Shown here: one piece after another, positions 24,495 to 34,034 of the stretch
Layout of the letters: each line of letters opens with the position of its first letter
Position numbering within the stretch: position 1 is the first letter of the stretch
Source of the DNA: Bacillota bacterium
GTDB lineage: Bacteria; Bacillota; Sulfobacillia; Sulfobacillales; Sulfobacillaceae
Direction of reading: 5' to 3'
Length of the DNA stretch: 64,000 bases
Assembly: GCA_026627065.1 (NCBI GenBank)
Contig: JAPNUO010000009.1
Span: 1-64,000 of the forward strand
Notes under the pieces: model-generated
Told to the model about the DNA's origin: nothing
What the model saw: the letters and a program-made list of their open reading frames with translations, nothing else
The model's database searches: none
Program-made: the position numbers and the translations under genes

Positions 24495-25967
24495 CTAAAA
24501 GTAGGTCATGGGCGTGCGGTTGATATCGATGAGGACGGTCTTTCGCTCGAGATATTCCCAAAGGCCGTCCCAGCCCAGCTCTTTGCCGAGGCCGCTCTGC
24601 CTGAGGCCGCCGAACGGCGCCGTGGGCGTCAGCACCTGAACGGTATTGATCCACACGGTTCCGGCCTCCAGCGCCTGCACCACACGAAAGGCCCGGCGGA
24701 TGTCGCGCGAGAACACCGCGCCAGCCAAACCGTAGCGCGTGCGATTGGCGAGCATTACCGCTTCGTCCTCGTCGCGAAAGGTCATGACGGCAATGACCGG
24801 ACCAAAGAGTTCTTCTTGGCAAATGGCCATGTCGGGGGTCGCGTGGGTGAGAACGGTGGGTGCAAAATAGTACCCGGGGCCGGGCAACGGATGGCCCCCA
24901 GCGGCCAGGCGCGCCCCGAGCCGCAGCGAGTCGGCCACGATGTCTTCCAGCCATCGAAGTTTTTGATCACGGATGAGCGGTCCTACGTCCATGCTCGGAT
25001 CCAGGGCCGGGCCCACTCGCAGGGCCTTGGCGCGGCTCACCAGGCGTTCGAGAAAGGCGTCGTGAATCGTGTCTTGCACTAAGACGCGCGCAGTGGCTTG
25101 GCAGACTTGACCCGCGTTGAAAAAGCCGCCGAAGAGGGTCTGGGAGACGGCCTCGTCAAGATCCACGTCGTCGAAAATGATGAGGGGGGACTTGCCTCCG
25201 AGTTCGAGGCTAACGCGCTTCAGGGTGGATGCCGCGCGCTGCATGACCTCGATGCCCACCGGGGTGGAGCCGGTAAAGGAGATTTTGCTGAGGTGGGGGC
25301 TCGCCACAATTTGAGCCCCGATGTTGTCGGAACCGGGCAAAATGTTCACCACGCCGTCCGGGACGCCGGCTTCCTGCAAAAGCGGGCCGAGCGCCAGCGC
25401 CGTCAACGGGGATTCCGGCGCAGGCTTTAGCACCGCTGTGCATCCGGCGGCCAGCGCTGCGGCGAGCTTCCAGCTCGGGAGCAGCAAGGGAAAGTTCCAT
25501 GGCGTAATCAGGCCGGCGGCGCCCCGCGGCTCGACGAACGTCATGGCCACAAACGCTGGGGGAGCGCCTGGGATGTCAACGGGCAGTGTGTCCCCCTGAA
25601 TGCGGGCGACAGCCCCGGCAAAGTAGTCGAATGCGGCTGCCGCGTAGGGCACCTCAATGAAGCGGGCGGCCATGAGGGGCATGCCCATCTCCGTGGCGAT
25701 CAGCTCCGCCCACCAAGTGTCGCGCTCACGCAAGAGCTCGCCTACCCGCATGAGGATGCGTTGGCGCTCCAGCACGGGCAAGCCGCGCCAGCGGCGGTCT
25801 TGGTGCGCTTGGGCGGCCAGCGCACAGGCGTTTTCCACTTCCGCAGGCGACGGGGAGCTGACGTCAGCCACCGGCTCGGCCGTGGACGGCGAAATGACCG
25901 TTAGCCGTTCTCCCCGCCCAGGCCGAAACTGGCCGTTCACCCAGGGATGCGTGCCGGCGAGATTCAT
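24495..25967 (-). CDS. NAD(P)-dependent aldehyde dehydrogenase
   Basis: A 490-residue aldehyde dehydrogenase-superfamily protein. It has PWNFPLLLP, FTGSTPVG, the catalytic Glu in LELGGKSP, the catalytic Cys in NAGQVCQA, and EELFGPV. It oxidises an aldehyde to the carboxylic acid. The ATG has AAGGAGGCG upstream and overlaps the stop of the SCP2-like gene by four bases, so it is co-transcribed with that gene and the alcohol dehydrogenase. Together they make an alcohol-to-acid oxidation module. Confidence 0.92.
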   Translation of the reverse strand: MNLAGTHPWVNGQFRPGRGERLTVISPSTAEPVADVSSPSPAEVENACALAAQAHQDRRWRGLPVLERQRILMRVGELLRERDTWWAELIATEMGMPLMAARFIEVPYAAAAFDYFAGAVARIQGDTLPVDIPGAPPAFVAMTFVEPRGAAGLITPWNFPLLLPSWKLAAALAAGCTAVLKPAPESPLTALALGPLLQEAGVPDGVVNILPGSDNIGAQIVASPHLSKISFTGSTPVGIEVMQRAASTLKRVSLELGGKSPLIIFDDVDLDEAVSQTLFGGFFNAGQVCQATARVLVQDTIHDAFLERLVSRAKALRVGPALDPSMDVGPLIRDQKLRWLEDIVADSLRLGARLAAGGHPLPGPGYYFAPTVLTHATPDMAICQEELFGPVIAVMTFRDEDEAVMLANRTRYGLAGAVFSRDIRRAFRVVQALEAGTVWINTVQVLTPTAPFGGLRQSGLGKELGWDGLWEYLERKTVLIDINRTPMTYF

Positions 25968-26392
25968 CGGAGCGCCTCCTTGAGGTCGCCGCGGCCAATG
26001 GTCTCAAGGTAGTCGGCGTAGAGGGGATAAATGGTGTCGAGATGGGGGATGAGCTTCATGGCGCGGGACAACGGGCCCTGGGCGACCACCTGCTGGCGCG
26101 CTAAGGCCTGCTGAAGGTTGATGCGACCCAGCCAGAAGCGATGGGCGGTATCGGCATCTTGCTCAAAGGTCAGTAGAATCGGCTCCTCATGGTCGCCGTA
26201 AAATACCTCAAACGGATAGCGGGCATCTTGCGGCTGAGGCACCCAGCGGATGCGAGCTGCGGGCTTTCGGAAAATAAATTCCACGCTGCCGCCGATTTGA
26301 TAGATGAGATAGGCTTGGTCGACGGCGCGCAGGCGTTCAAAAAACCCTCCTAAGATGCGGTCAAGCTCTTCGCGATCGCGAAAGATAGCCAT
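25964..26392 (-). CDS. SCP2 sterol-binding-domain-like small protein
   Basis: A 142-residue protein. The central part has a beta-rich YLIYQIGGSVEFIFRKP and LTFEQDADTAHRFWLG, followed by INLQQALARQQVVAQGP and a helical tail. The A(H/R)RFW.G.(I/L)NL..ALA.....G pattern resembles SCP2-like lipid-binding domains often found beside alcohol and aldehyde dehydrogenases. Function is inferred from context as a hydrophobic-substrate carrier. Its ATG follows TAAAGGAGGACCCGC, and its stop overlaps the dehydrogenase start. Confidence 0.6.
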   Translation of the reverse strand: MAIFRDREELDRILGGFFERLRAVDQAYLIYQIGGSVEFIFRKPAARIRWVPQPQDARYPFEVFYGDHEEPILLTFEQDADTAHRFWLGRINLQQALARQQVVAQGPLSRAMKLIPHLDTIYPLYADYLETIGRGDLKEALR

Positions 26393-26427
26393 GCGGGTCC
26401 TCCTTTACCCTGTAGTCGTGACGCGCT

Positions 26428-27537
26428 TTACTGCCACACAATCACGCTGCGTCCTCCCCGTCCCGAGGCGATGTCCTGCAAAGCGTCGTTGACGCCGTCT
26501 AAGGAGTACCGGCGCTGAATCAAGGGAGCGAGCTTCAGGGTGCCTTCGTTCCAGAGCGTCACCAGCCGCGGGATGTCGCGGGGAGGATAACTTTGTCCGT
26601 ACCAGGATCCCGTCAGCGTCTTTTCCTGAGAAACCACGGCAAAAGCGTTCAGCGTCACGCTGGCGTTGGGAAGCGGCACGCCGACCGCCACCGCGGTACC
26701 GCCGCGACGCACCGCGTTAAAGGCCAGCGCCATGAGATCGGGTTGGCCGACAGCTTCAAAGGCGACGTCTACGCCTTCGTCGCGGGTCGCATCGAGCACC
26801 GCCGCGAGGGGGTCCTCGGCCGTCGGGTCGATAGCCCAGGTCGCGCCGAGGGCGCGGGCCAATTGCCGATTGGCAGCGGAGGGATCGATTGCCAGAATGC
26901 GGCCGGCGCCGCGAATCCTCGCGCCTTGCACAATGTTGAGGCCGACCCCGCCGGTGCCGATGACCAGCACCGTGTCGCCCGGTCGGATGGGCGCATGGAA
27001 GGCAGCGCCGACGCCGGTTAATACCGCGCAGCCGAGGAGGGCGGCTTGGTCAAACGGCAGCGACTTTGGAATCGGTACCACGCTTTCTTCGGAAACCAGG
27101 GCGTAGTCGGCCAGTGTTCCAGTGGTGGAGAAGGTGTGGACGGGCTCGCCATTCCACCGCACGTGTTGGGCGCCGGACAACAAGGTCCCGTTGACGGCGG
27201 CGTCGTTGGCGCGCTCGCAGAGTTCAGGCTGGCCGTCCAGACACCACCGGCAGGCGCCGCACTGGGGAATCCAGCTGAGCACGACGTGGTCTTGGGGGCT
27301 GACGCGGGTGACGGCAGGGCCCACTGCCCGAACGATGCCGGCCCCTTCGTGGCCCAACACCAGAGGGACCGGCAGGGGAAGGTGGCCGGTGACGGCGTGC
27401 CAGTCTGAGCGGCAGACGCCAGAGGCTCGCATCTCGACCAGCACTTCCCCCGGGCCGGGATCGTCAATCGTGACGGCGGAGACCCTCACTGATTCATTGT
27501 AATCGGGCAAGATGGCAGCGCGGATGCGTGAGTCCAT
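26428..27537 (-). CDS. Zinc-dependent alcohol dehydrogenase (class III-like/MDR)
   Basis: A 369-residue MDR enzyme: catalytic Zn region GVCRSDWHAVTG and GHEGAG, structural Zn loop with CGACRWCLDGQPELC, and nucleotide motif VIGTGGVGLNIVQGARIRGA. The length and long C-terminal half resemble the class III/NDMA-dependent group. It oxidises primary alcohols; the aldehyde is likely passed to the adjacent dehydrogenase at 24495. A palindrome AGCAATTGCT stands 22 bp upstream of the ATG and is a candidate operator. Confidence 0.9.
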   Translation of the reverse strand: MDSRIRAAILPDYNESVRVSAVTIDDPGPGEVLVEMRASGVCRSDWHAVTGHLPLPVPLVLGHEGAGIVRAVGPAVTRVSPQDHVVLSWIPQCGACRWCLDGQPELCERANDAAVNGTLLSGAQHVRWNGEPVHTFSTTGTLADYALVSEESVVPIPKSLPFDQAALLGCAVLTGVGAAFHAPIRPGDTVLVIGTGGVGLNIVQGARIRGAGRILAIDPSAANRQLARALGATWAIDPTAEDPLAAVLDATRDEGVDVAFEAVGQPDLMALAFNAVRRGGTAVAVGVPLPNASVTLNAFAVVSQEKTLTGSWYGQSYPPRDIPRLVTLWNEGTLKLAPLIQRRYSLDGVNDALQDIASGRGGRSVIVWQ

Positions 27538-27558
27538 GAGAATCCTCCAATTATAGCA

Positions 27559-27568
27559 AGCAATTGCT
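27559..27568. promoter_or_regulatory. Putative operator AGCAATTGCT upstream of the alcohol dehydrogenase
   Basis: A perfect 10-bp palindrome, extending to AAGCAATTGCTT (12 bp). It lies 22 bases upstream of the ATG at 27537, between a TATAAT-like element and the gene. Close variants sit at the same distance before 36187 and 46774. TetR-type operators often look like this, but no TetR gene is visible here. Confidence 0.4.
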
Positions 27569-27752
27569 TTTTATTATCCACAATCCCTGCGGGAAGTCAA
27601 GACGAGGAATGCCGCGGCCAACTGGCCGTCGCCGACCCTAGGCGGGCACTTTGGACAGTGCGGTCTCTCTCGGCCGCGCTCCCCTGAACCAACGCCGGCG
27701 CTTGACGCTCTTCGGCCTCTTTCCAGCGGGGATCCTGCCTGTCTTCGAAATG

Positions 27753-29471
27753 CTAACTAGGAAGCGTCTGGTACCGCATCAGTTGCTGTACCAGTGGATG
27801 AGTGCGAAGCCTGCCGACCGGTCCTTGGTCGACGAGGCGCCCTTGGTCCAGGACGGCCATCTCGTCCACTAAGTCCAAGTTAGCGAGGCTATGGGTAATC
27901 CAGAGGACTGTTCGCGAGCGCGCGCGAGAAAAGAGGCGGGCGAGGACGGCTCGCTCGCTTACAGGATCCAGCCCTTCCGTCGGCTCATCCAAGACCAACA
28001 CGGGCGCGTCTTTCAGGAGCGCCCGGGCTAGCGCCACCCGTTTCATTTCGCCTCCGGACAATGACGTCCCGCGTTCGCCCAAAGGGGTGTCCAACCCTTG
28101 GCTTAGCTGCTCCAACCAGGATCCCAGGCCGGCGTCTTGAAGCGCTTGGGTTAGCATGGCGTCGGTGGCCTGCGGGTCGGCGAGGCATAGGTTTTGTCGC
28201 AGGGTTGCATGAAAGACGTAGGGAAATTGTGGGACGACAGCGATGTGCTGCCTTAACGCCTCGGGATCCCACTGGGTGGTGGCAGTGCCATCGATGCGGA
28301 CTGCGCCATCGGTGGGCAAGAGCAGTCCTGCGGTGAGCTGCACCAGCGTGCTTTTTCCTGCGCCGTTCGGGCCGACCAGCGCCACGTGCCGCCGCGGCGG
28401 AAGTTCCCAGGTCACGTCGTGCAGAATCTTTTGGGATGGCGTGCCCATGACCAACGAGACGCGGTCAAACTGCACGGCGGGAACGCTCGTCGCCCGGGCG
28501 GTGCGCTGGGGACCGGGAGCCTGGTGCGGAGCGCTTGCCAACAGTTCGGAGACCCGGCGGCCGGCTTCAGTGAGGGATCCCGCATCCCGAAAGGCTGGGC
28601 CGAGTCCTCCCACCAATTCAAAGCTGGCCAACGCGATCATGGCCAGCACCGGGAACAGCAAGGGACGAAGATGGCCAGTGTGCACCGCCCTGATGCCCAC
28701 GGCCAGGAGGAGCCACATGCCGCCCCAGGTGATGAGCACGGTGACCCCGGTAAACACGCCGCTGACGCGGCTTAAGCGACGTTTGGCGGCATCGAGCTGC
28801 GCCTCCACCTGGTCGATGTCGCGGTGTACGGTGTCGGCCACGTTGAGGGCGAGGATCTCTGTGCGCCCGTGGATGAGCTCAACCACGCGGGCCGTCAGCT
28901 GAGCCCGCAGAGTGACCAGCTGTCGGCTGGCGAGATGGGCCAGGTGCCAGTTGCCCCCGCTCATGACAAGGCCGGCGAGGAGGAGCATCAGGATTAGGAG
29001 GCCGGCGAGCCAGGGGTTCAGCAGGAGGCCGACAAGAAAGACTAGACCGAGCCCAAGCATCGCTACGGCCAGCGGCTCGGCAAAGCCGACGAGGAGGTTT
29101 TGCAAACTCTCCAGGTCGCTTCCCAGCCGCGTCAGCAGATCGCCGCTGTGGTGCGCCTTGAGCTCGGCGGTGCTGAGGGGTTCGAGGGCCTGGTACAGGG
29201 CCGTTTTGAGGTCGCGGATCCAGCGCAGGGTAACATCGTGGCCGACATAGCGGTCGAGGTAGCGCAGCCCTGCGCGGGCTGTGGCAAAGAAGCGCACGGC
29301 GACAATCGGCACCCAGAGCAGCAGGATGGTGGACGGATGTTGGGCGGCCTTGGCAATCAGGTAGCTTGAGGTCGACTGCAAGCCTAAATTCATGGCAGCG
29401 GTCAGCACGCCCAGAATCAAGGCGGCGATCACGAGCGACCTATACGCTTGGGTCAGCTTGAAGAAGCGCAT
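27753..29471 (-). CDS. cydC: CydC-type ABC exporter subunit
   Basis: A 572-residue half-transporter: six-span membrane domain, then a nucleotide-binding domain with Walker A GPNGAGKST, signature LSGGEMKR and Walker B VLVLDEPTEGLD. It begins SYLIAKAAQHP..., like CydC. The CydDC heterodimer exports cysteine/glutathione and is required for bd oxidase assembly. The ATG at 29471 has AAGGGGGGGACGAAG upstream. The gene overlaps the end of cydD by 32 bp, so the two are co-transcribed and oriented away from cydA copy 2. Confidence 0.88.
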   Translation of the reverse strand: MRFFKLTQAYRSLVIAALILGVLTAAMNLGLQSTSSYLIAKAAQHPSTILLLWVPIVAVRFFATARAGLRYLDRYVGHDVTLRWIRDLKTALYQALEPLSTAELKAHHSGDLLTRLGSDLESLQNLLVGFAEPLAVAMLGLGLVFLVGLLLNPWLAGLLILMLLLAGLVMSGGNWHLAHLASRQLVTLRAQLTARVVELIHGRTEILALNVADTVHRDIDQVEAQLDAAKRRLSRVSGVFTGVTVLITWGGMWLLLAVGIRAVHTGHLRPLLFPVLAMIALASFELVGGLGPAFRDAGSLTEAGRRVSELLASAPHQAPGPQRTARATSVPAVQFDRVSLVMGTPSQKILHDVTWELPPRRHVALVGPNGAGKSTLVQLTAGLLLPTDGAVRIDGTATTQWDPEALRQHIAVVPQFPYVFHATLRQNLCLADPQATDAMLTQALQDAGLGSWLEQLSQGLDTPLGERGTSLSGGEMKRVALARALLKDAPVLVLDEPTEGLDPVSERAVLARLFSRARSRTVLWITHSLANLDLVDEMAVLDQGRLVDQGPVGRLRTHPLVQQLMRYQTLPS

Positions 29472-31197
29472 CTTCGTCCCCCCTTGGCGCATAAGCGTCA
29501 AGCAGCGTGCGATACAGGCCGGGCTGGCGCCGAAGGTCGGCCGGCGTGCCCACTTGGGCGACTTCGCCGTGGTCGAGAACCACCACCAGATCCGCGTGAG
29601 CGACCGTGGCCAAGCGATGGGCGATGGTGAGCGTGGTGCGGCCTTGGCGCAAACGCGCCATGGCTTCCATCAAGGCGGATTCGGTGGCCAGATCCAGATT
29701 TTGCGAGGGCTCATCAAAAATCACGACGGGCCGATTCATCAAAAAGGCCCGCGCCAACGCCAACCGCTGTCGCTGGCCGCCGCTGAGCGCGTACCCTTCC
29801 TGTCCGATAGGCGTGTCCCACCCTCGGGGAAATCGCTGGACCAACTCCCAAGCCCCGGCTTCCCTCAAGGCCCATTCCATCGCGTCGGGCGACGCGTCAG
29901 GGGCGACGCGCTGAAGGTTCTCCCGGATGGTGCCGGCAAAAAAATAGGGGCGTTGGGTGACCCACGCCATTTGGCTCCGCCACCAGGTGAGGTCCAAGTC
30001 TTTCAAGTTGACGCCGCCTATGAGGATGTCGCCGTCGTAGGGAAGGTCTCCCAACAGCGTTTGCAGCAAGGTGCTCTTGCCCGACCCACTGGGGCCGACG
30101 ATGGCCAGATGCTGGCCCGCGCCCAGCGCGAGCGTCACCCGGCTGAGGGCGGGACGTTCTCGCCCGGCATAGCGCACGGTGAGATCTCGCCATGCGAGCG
30201 GCCAGGGGCCGGGCGCCGGAAGTCTTGCCTGGCCGCCCGACGCCGGGGCTGGCTGACCTTCCATGAGATCAAACAGCATGCTGGCTGCCTGGGCCCCTTT
30301 GAGCCCATCGTGAAATTTAGCCCCCAGCTGGCGCCAGGGGAGATAAAACTCGGGGACCAACACCAGCACCATAAAGGCACTTTGAAACGAGATCAGTCCG
30401 TGGATCAGCCGAAGCCCGATGGCCACCGCCACAAAGGCCATGGAGAGGGAGGCGATGAGCTCCAGCACGAGTCCGGACAAAAAGGCAATGCGGAGGGTTT
30501 TCATCGTGGTCCGGCGAAACTCTTCGCTTTGCCGACGGACAGCCGTCGCCTCGCGCCGACTCTGGCCGAAGAGCTTTAAAGTGTCGAGCCCGTGAATCAC
30601 CTCCAGAAAATGGCCGCTCATGCGATTTAAGACGGCCACTTGCCGCTTGGAGGCTTTGTCCGCTTGCTGGCCGATTAACACCATGAACACGGGAATCAGG
30701 GGCAGGGTGAGGAGCACCAAGAGCCCGGAGACCCAGTCGCGCACCATGAGCCCTAGCCAGACGATGGCGGGGACGGTGGCGGTGACAATAACCTGAGGGA
30801 AGTAGCGCGCCAAAAAAACCTCCAGGTCCTCGATGCCTTGAACCGCCAAGTGGAGAAGTTCGCCGCTTTCCGGGCTATTGAGGGCGCCGGGGTGATGGCG
30901 CGTGAGCGCCTGCAGGAACTCGCGCCGTAAGTGGCTTTCCACTGCCGCGGCGTGGTCCAGCGCCCACTTCTCGCTGGCGCCAAGAATGGCTGCCCGCGCG
31001 ACAATGAGGGCGAGAAGCGCCCAGGCGTCGGAAGCGACGCCAGCCCAGAACGCGTGATGGAGATAGACCGCGCTCACCAGGCGCGCCAAGGTCCAGGCCT
31101 GGCCCACCAAAAACATGCCGTTCAAGGTGCTGGCCAGGCCGAGCCCGACCGTTAGCCGCTTGGCCGCCGAGACTTTTCGCCATAACCGGGAATCCAT
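29440..31197 (-). CDS. cydD: CydD-type ABC exporter subunit
   Basis: A 585-residue half-transporter: membrane domain with about six spans, then Walker A GPSGSGKST, signature ALSGGQRQR and Walker B VVIFDEPSQNLD. GKTM-type fusion is absent. It precedes cydC with a 32-bp overlap and is divergent from cydA copy 2, the usual genomic context of cytochrome bd assembly transporters. It probably supplies the CydC partner for thiol export and haem d incorporation. Confidence 0.88.
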   Translation of the reverse strand: MDSRLWRKVSAAKRLTVGLGLASTLNGMFLVGQAWTLARLVSAVYLHHAFWAGVASDAWALLALIVARAAILGASEKWALDHAAAVESHLRREFLQALTRHHPGALNSPESGELLHLAVQGIEDLEVFLARYFPQVIVTATVPAIVWLGLMVRDWVSGLLVLLTLPLIPVFMVLIGQQADKASKRQVAVLNRMSGHFLEVIHGLDTLKLFGQSRREATAVRRQSEEFRRTTMKTLRIAFLSGLVLELIASLSMAFVAVAIGLRLIHGLISFQSAFMVLVLVPEFYLPWRQLGAKFHDGLKGAQAASMLFDLMEGQPAPASGGQARLPAPGPWPLAWRDLTVRYAGRERPALSRVTLALGAGQHLAIVGPSGSGKSTLLQTLLGDLPYDGDILIGGVNLKDLDLTWWRSQMAWVTQRPYFFAGTIRENLQRVAPDASPDAMEWALREAGAWELVQRFPRGWDTPIGQEGYALSGGQRQRLALARAFLMNRPVVIFDEPSQNLDLATESALMEAMARLRQGRTTLTIAHRLATVAHADLVVVLDHGEVAQVGTPADLRRQPGLYRTLLDAYAPRGDEDALLQADPSV

Positions 31198-31320
31198 CTG
31201 TCATCTCTCCTACTGCGCCCATCATACAGGGGATTGCCGCTAGGTCAAGTGTTCCCGAATTCCGGGGACCACAAGAGAGGGGTGCAGGCGCTTTCCGCAC
31301 GATCCCGAAAAAATTGCACG

Positions 31321-31344
31321 AACAAGGGGCGTTCGTCCCTTGTT
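31321..31344. promoter_or_regulatory. Inverted repeat AACAAGGG/CCCTTGTT in the cydD-cydA divergent region
   Basis: Arms of 8 bp are separated by 8 bp, with a TTTT run after it on the plus strand. It is positioned between the divergent cydDC and cydAB2 operons. It could be a leftover terminator-like hairpin, or an operator for a heptamer-binding regulator. The same CCCTTGT heptamer forms an inverted repeat with a 2-bp spacer at 40747-40762. Confidence 0.45.
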
Positions 31345-31483
31345 TTTCGGCCCAACGGACGCAAAAGAACGAACGTTGGTCAATAATTGGCGTTAAAGAC
31401 ACTCATTATCATTAAATTATCGCTTATACTGCGGTTAAGTCCACTCAAAGAACGTTGCGCCATTGGCTAAAGGAGCGAGGGCG

Positions 31484-32884
31484 ATGACCCAAGAGGGTTT
31501 GGCGCGTTTGCAGTTTGGCACCATGACCATCTATCATTTCTTGTTTGTGCCCATTACGATTGGTCTCTCGTTTTTGCTGGCCATTTTGGAGACGCGCTAT
31601 TGGCGGACGCGCAAGCCGGAAGACAAAAAAGTGCTCGATTTTTTTGGCCGACTGTTTTTGATTAATTTTGCGGTGGGCGTGGTGACCGGCATTCTGCAGG
31701 AATTTCAGTTCGGCATGAACTGGTCCAACTATTCGCGGTTTGTCGGCGATGTGTTCGGAGCGCCTTTGGCCGTGGAGGCGCTGGCGGCCTTTTTCCTGGA
31801 ATCGACCTTTATCGGCCTTTGGGTGTTTGGCTGGGACAAGCTGTCGCCCCGTCTGCACACATGGACCATGTGGCTGGTCGCTATCGGTACCAGCCTCTCG
31901 GCCTTTTGGATTCTCACAGCGAACTCCTTCATGCAAGAGCCGGTGGGCTACAAAATTGTGCATGGCCACGCCGAAATGGTGAACTTTTTTGCCCTCTTGG
32001 GCAATCCGCAGCTTTGGGTCGAGTTTCCGCATGTGGAGGTGGGGGCGCTCAGCACCGGGGCGTTTTTTGTGGTGAGCATCAGCGCCTACTTTCTTCTCTT
32101 TCGTCCGGAGTACCGGGACTGGTTTTTGCCCCCGTTCCGCATCGGCCTCCTCGTCGCGGCCACTGGCAGCGTGCTCGCCATCGTGATCGGGCATGAACAA
32201 GCCCAGCACTTGATTGTCGCCCAGCCGATGAAGATGGCGGCGTCGGAGGCGCTGTGGCACACGACCGGCCTGCACGCCGCCTGGAGCGTGGTTGCCTTCT
32301 TCAACCCGGTGACCCATCACACCTGGTTTTCCCTGTCGATTCCCGACCTGTTGTCCATCTTGGCGTATAACCGCCTGTCGGGGCGGGTCCTGGGCATCAG
32401 CGAGCTGCAAGCGCTGTATGTGCACCGCTACGGCCCCGGCTATTACGTGCCGCCGGTGTTGGTGACCTTCTGGAGTTTTCGCATCATGGTGCTGTTCGGC
32501 TTCTTAATGGCGGGCGTCGCCATTTGGGGGCTGGTGTTGGTCTACAAGCGGCGGGTCGCGGACCGTCCTCGGTACCTGAAGATCGCGATGTGGGCGGTGG
32601 GCCTGCCCCTCATTGCCAACATCATGGGATGGGTGATGACCGAAGTCGGGCGGCAGCCGTGGATCGTGTTCGGCTTGCAGAAGACGATTGACGGCGTGTC
32701 GCCGAATGTGTCCCTGACCGAGGTCCTCATCACGCTCATTGGCTTTACGGTCTTGTATGCCATCATGGGCGTGATTGAGGTGCGCCTCCTGCTGAAGTTT
32801 ATCCGTTGGGGGCCGGAGCCGCCCGATCTGGAGGCGGACGAGGCCGAGGTCGCGTCGGAGACCCCCAGCATCAGCCCATTTTAG
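31484..32884 (+). CDS. cydA: Cytochrome bd quinol oxidase subunit I (copy 2)
   Basis: A 466-residue CydA: TIYHFLFVP (haem-ligand region), GHEQAQ, PMKMAASEA quinol-site spacing and GRQPW. It has near-identical wording to the copy at 8931-10331, suggesting a recent duplication or transfer. The ATG at 31484 follows AAAGGAGCGAGGGCG. It starts the operon with cydB copy 2 and is divergent from cydDC. A TATACT -10-like box occurs at about 31425. Confidence 0.94.
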   Translation: MTQEGLARLQFGTMTIYHFLFVPITIGLSFLLAILETRYWRTRKPEDKKVLDFFGRLFLINFAVGVVTGILQEFQFGMNWSNYSRFVGDVFGAPLAVEALAAFFLESTFIGLWVFGWDKLSPRLHTWTMWLVAIGTSLSAFWILTANSFMQEPVGYKIVHGHAEMVNFFALLGNPQLWVEFPHVEVGALSTGAFFVVSISAYFLLFRPEYRDWFLPPFRIGLLVAATGSVLAIVIGHEQAQHLIVAQPMKMAASEALWHTTGLHAAWSVVAFFNPVTHHTWFSLSIPDLLSILAYNRLSGRVLGISELQALYVHRYGPGYYVPPVLVTFWSFRIMVLFGFLMAGVAIWGLVLVYKRRVADRPRYLKIAMWAVGLPLIANIMGWVMTEVGRQPWIVFGLQKTIDGVSPNVSLTEVLITLIGFTVLYAIMGVIEVRLLLKFIRWGPEPPDLEADEAEVASETPSISPF

Positions 32885-32901
32885 CGCCGGAGGGACGTGC
32901 C

Positions 32902-33915
32902 ATGTCGTTGGAGACACTCTGGTTTGCGGTGATTGCCGTCTTATTCATGGGGTATCTCTTTCTTGAGGGATTTGACTACGGAGTGGGGATGCTGCTGCCG
33001 TTTCTAGGCCGCACAGACCAGGAGCGCCGGGCGCTCTTGGCCACCATCGGCCCGGTGTGGGATGCCAACGAGGTGTGGCTGATTACCGCCGGCGGGGCGC
33101 TCTTTGCGGCGTTCCCCAATTGGTACGCGACCCTCTTCAGCGGCTTTTATCTGGGCTTGGCCCTCTTGCTCGGCGGGCTCATCGTGCGCGGGGTAGGGAT
33201 CGAATTTCGGAGCAAAGATCGCCACCCGGCCTGGCGCCGCCGCTGGGATGCGCTGATTGCCGTGGGCAGCGCGATTCCCCCCATCGTCTGGGGCCTGGCA
33301 ATGGGCAACATGCTGCACGGGGTGGCGATTAACGCGCAGATGAATTACGTGGGCGGGTTTCTCGCCTTAATCAACCCCTATGCGGTGCTGGGGGCCATCG
33401 CGGCGGTGCTGCTCTTCTTGCTGCACGGGGCGCTCTACCTGGACCTGAAGGCGCCAGAGGCGCTGGCCGAGCGGGCGCATCGCTGGGCCTATCCGATCGG
33501 GATCGCGGCGACTGTCAGCTATTTTCTCTTTGTCGTCCTGAGCTATTTTTACGCGAACTTTGTGCACCGGCTGGGGGTCGACCCGGGACCGATCCCGATT
33601 ATGGCGGGCCTGAGTATGGTGGCGATCCGCGTGTTTCTGCCGGGGCGCCACCGGGTGGCGGCGTTCTGGGCGGGGGCGCTCACCATTGTGCTGTCCACGG
33701 CCAGCGTCTTCTTGGCGCTGTATCCCCGGGTGATGATTTCCACCCTGAATCCCCGCTGGAGTCTCACGATTTACAATGCGGCTTCCAACCCTTATAGCCT
33801 GAAGGTCATGACCATCGTGGCGGTGACGGTGCTCCCGATTGTCTTGGCGTATCAGGCCTGGTCGTACTGGATCTTTCGCCGTCGCGTCTCCTTCAAGGAC
33901 ACCTTTCACTACTAA
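32902..33915 (+). CDS. cydB: Cytochrome bd quinol oxidase subunit II (copy 2)
   Basis: A 337-residue CydB with FLEGFDYGVGML, TIGPVWDANEVWLI and the terminal RVSFKDTFHY, matching the first copy in length and most motifs. It starts 17 bp after cydA copy 2. No CydX-like micro-gene is visible directly after the stop. Confidence 0.93.
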   Translation: MSLETLWFAVIAVLFMGYLFLEGFDYGVGMLLPFLGRTDQERRALLATIGPVWDANEVWLITAGGALFAAFPNWYATLFSGFYLGLALLLGGLIVRGVGIEFRSKDRHPAWRRRWDALIAVGSAIPPIVWGLAMGNMLHGVAINAQMNYVGGFLALINPYAVLGAIAAVLLFLLHGALYLDLKAPEALAERAHRWAYPIGIAATVSYFLFVVLSYFYANFVHRLGVDPGPIPIMAGLSMVAIRVFLPGRHRVAAFWAGALTIVLSTASVFLALYPRVMISTLNPRWSLTIYNAASNPYSLKVMTIVAVTVLPIVLAYQAWSYWIFRRRVSFKDTFHY

Positions 33916-34034
33916 GCCTCGCCCGCCGTCATGCGGTCCCGCCGGGCCCGGGCTGTGCCGGTCGGCCTCTTCGCGGGCCGCCGGGAAACTATGCTATAAC
34001 TAGCAGGGGAAGGCAGCAGAACGGAGGGATGCGC

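Noticed and set aside
27549-27583. Sigma-A promoter TTGTGG...TATAAT before the alcohol dehydrogenase
   Set aside because: The spacer is about 22 bp and the -10 would abut the ribosome binding site, so it is not a credible promoter.
31401-31420. Fur-box-like CATTATCATTAAATTAT before cydA copy 2
   Set aside because: Only a partial match to the 7-1-7 Fur pattern in an AT-rich promoter; chance is likely.
31445-32425. Minus-strand 326-residue frame opposite cydA copy 2
   Set aside because: Shadow of a definite CydA; no start signal.
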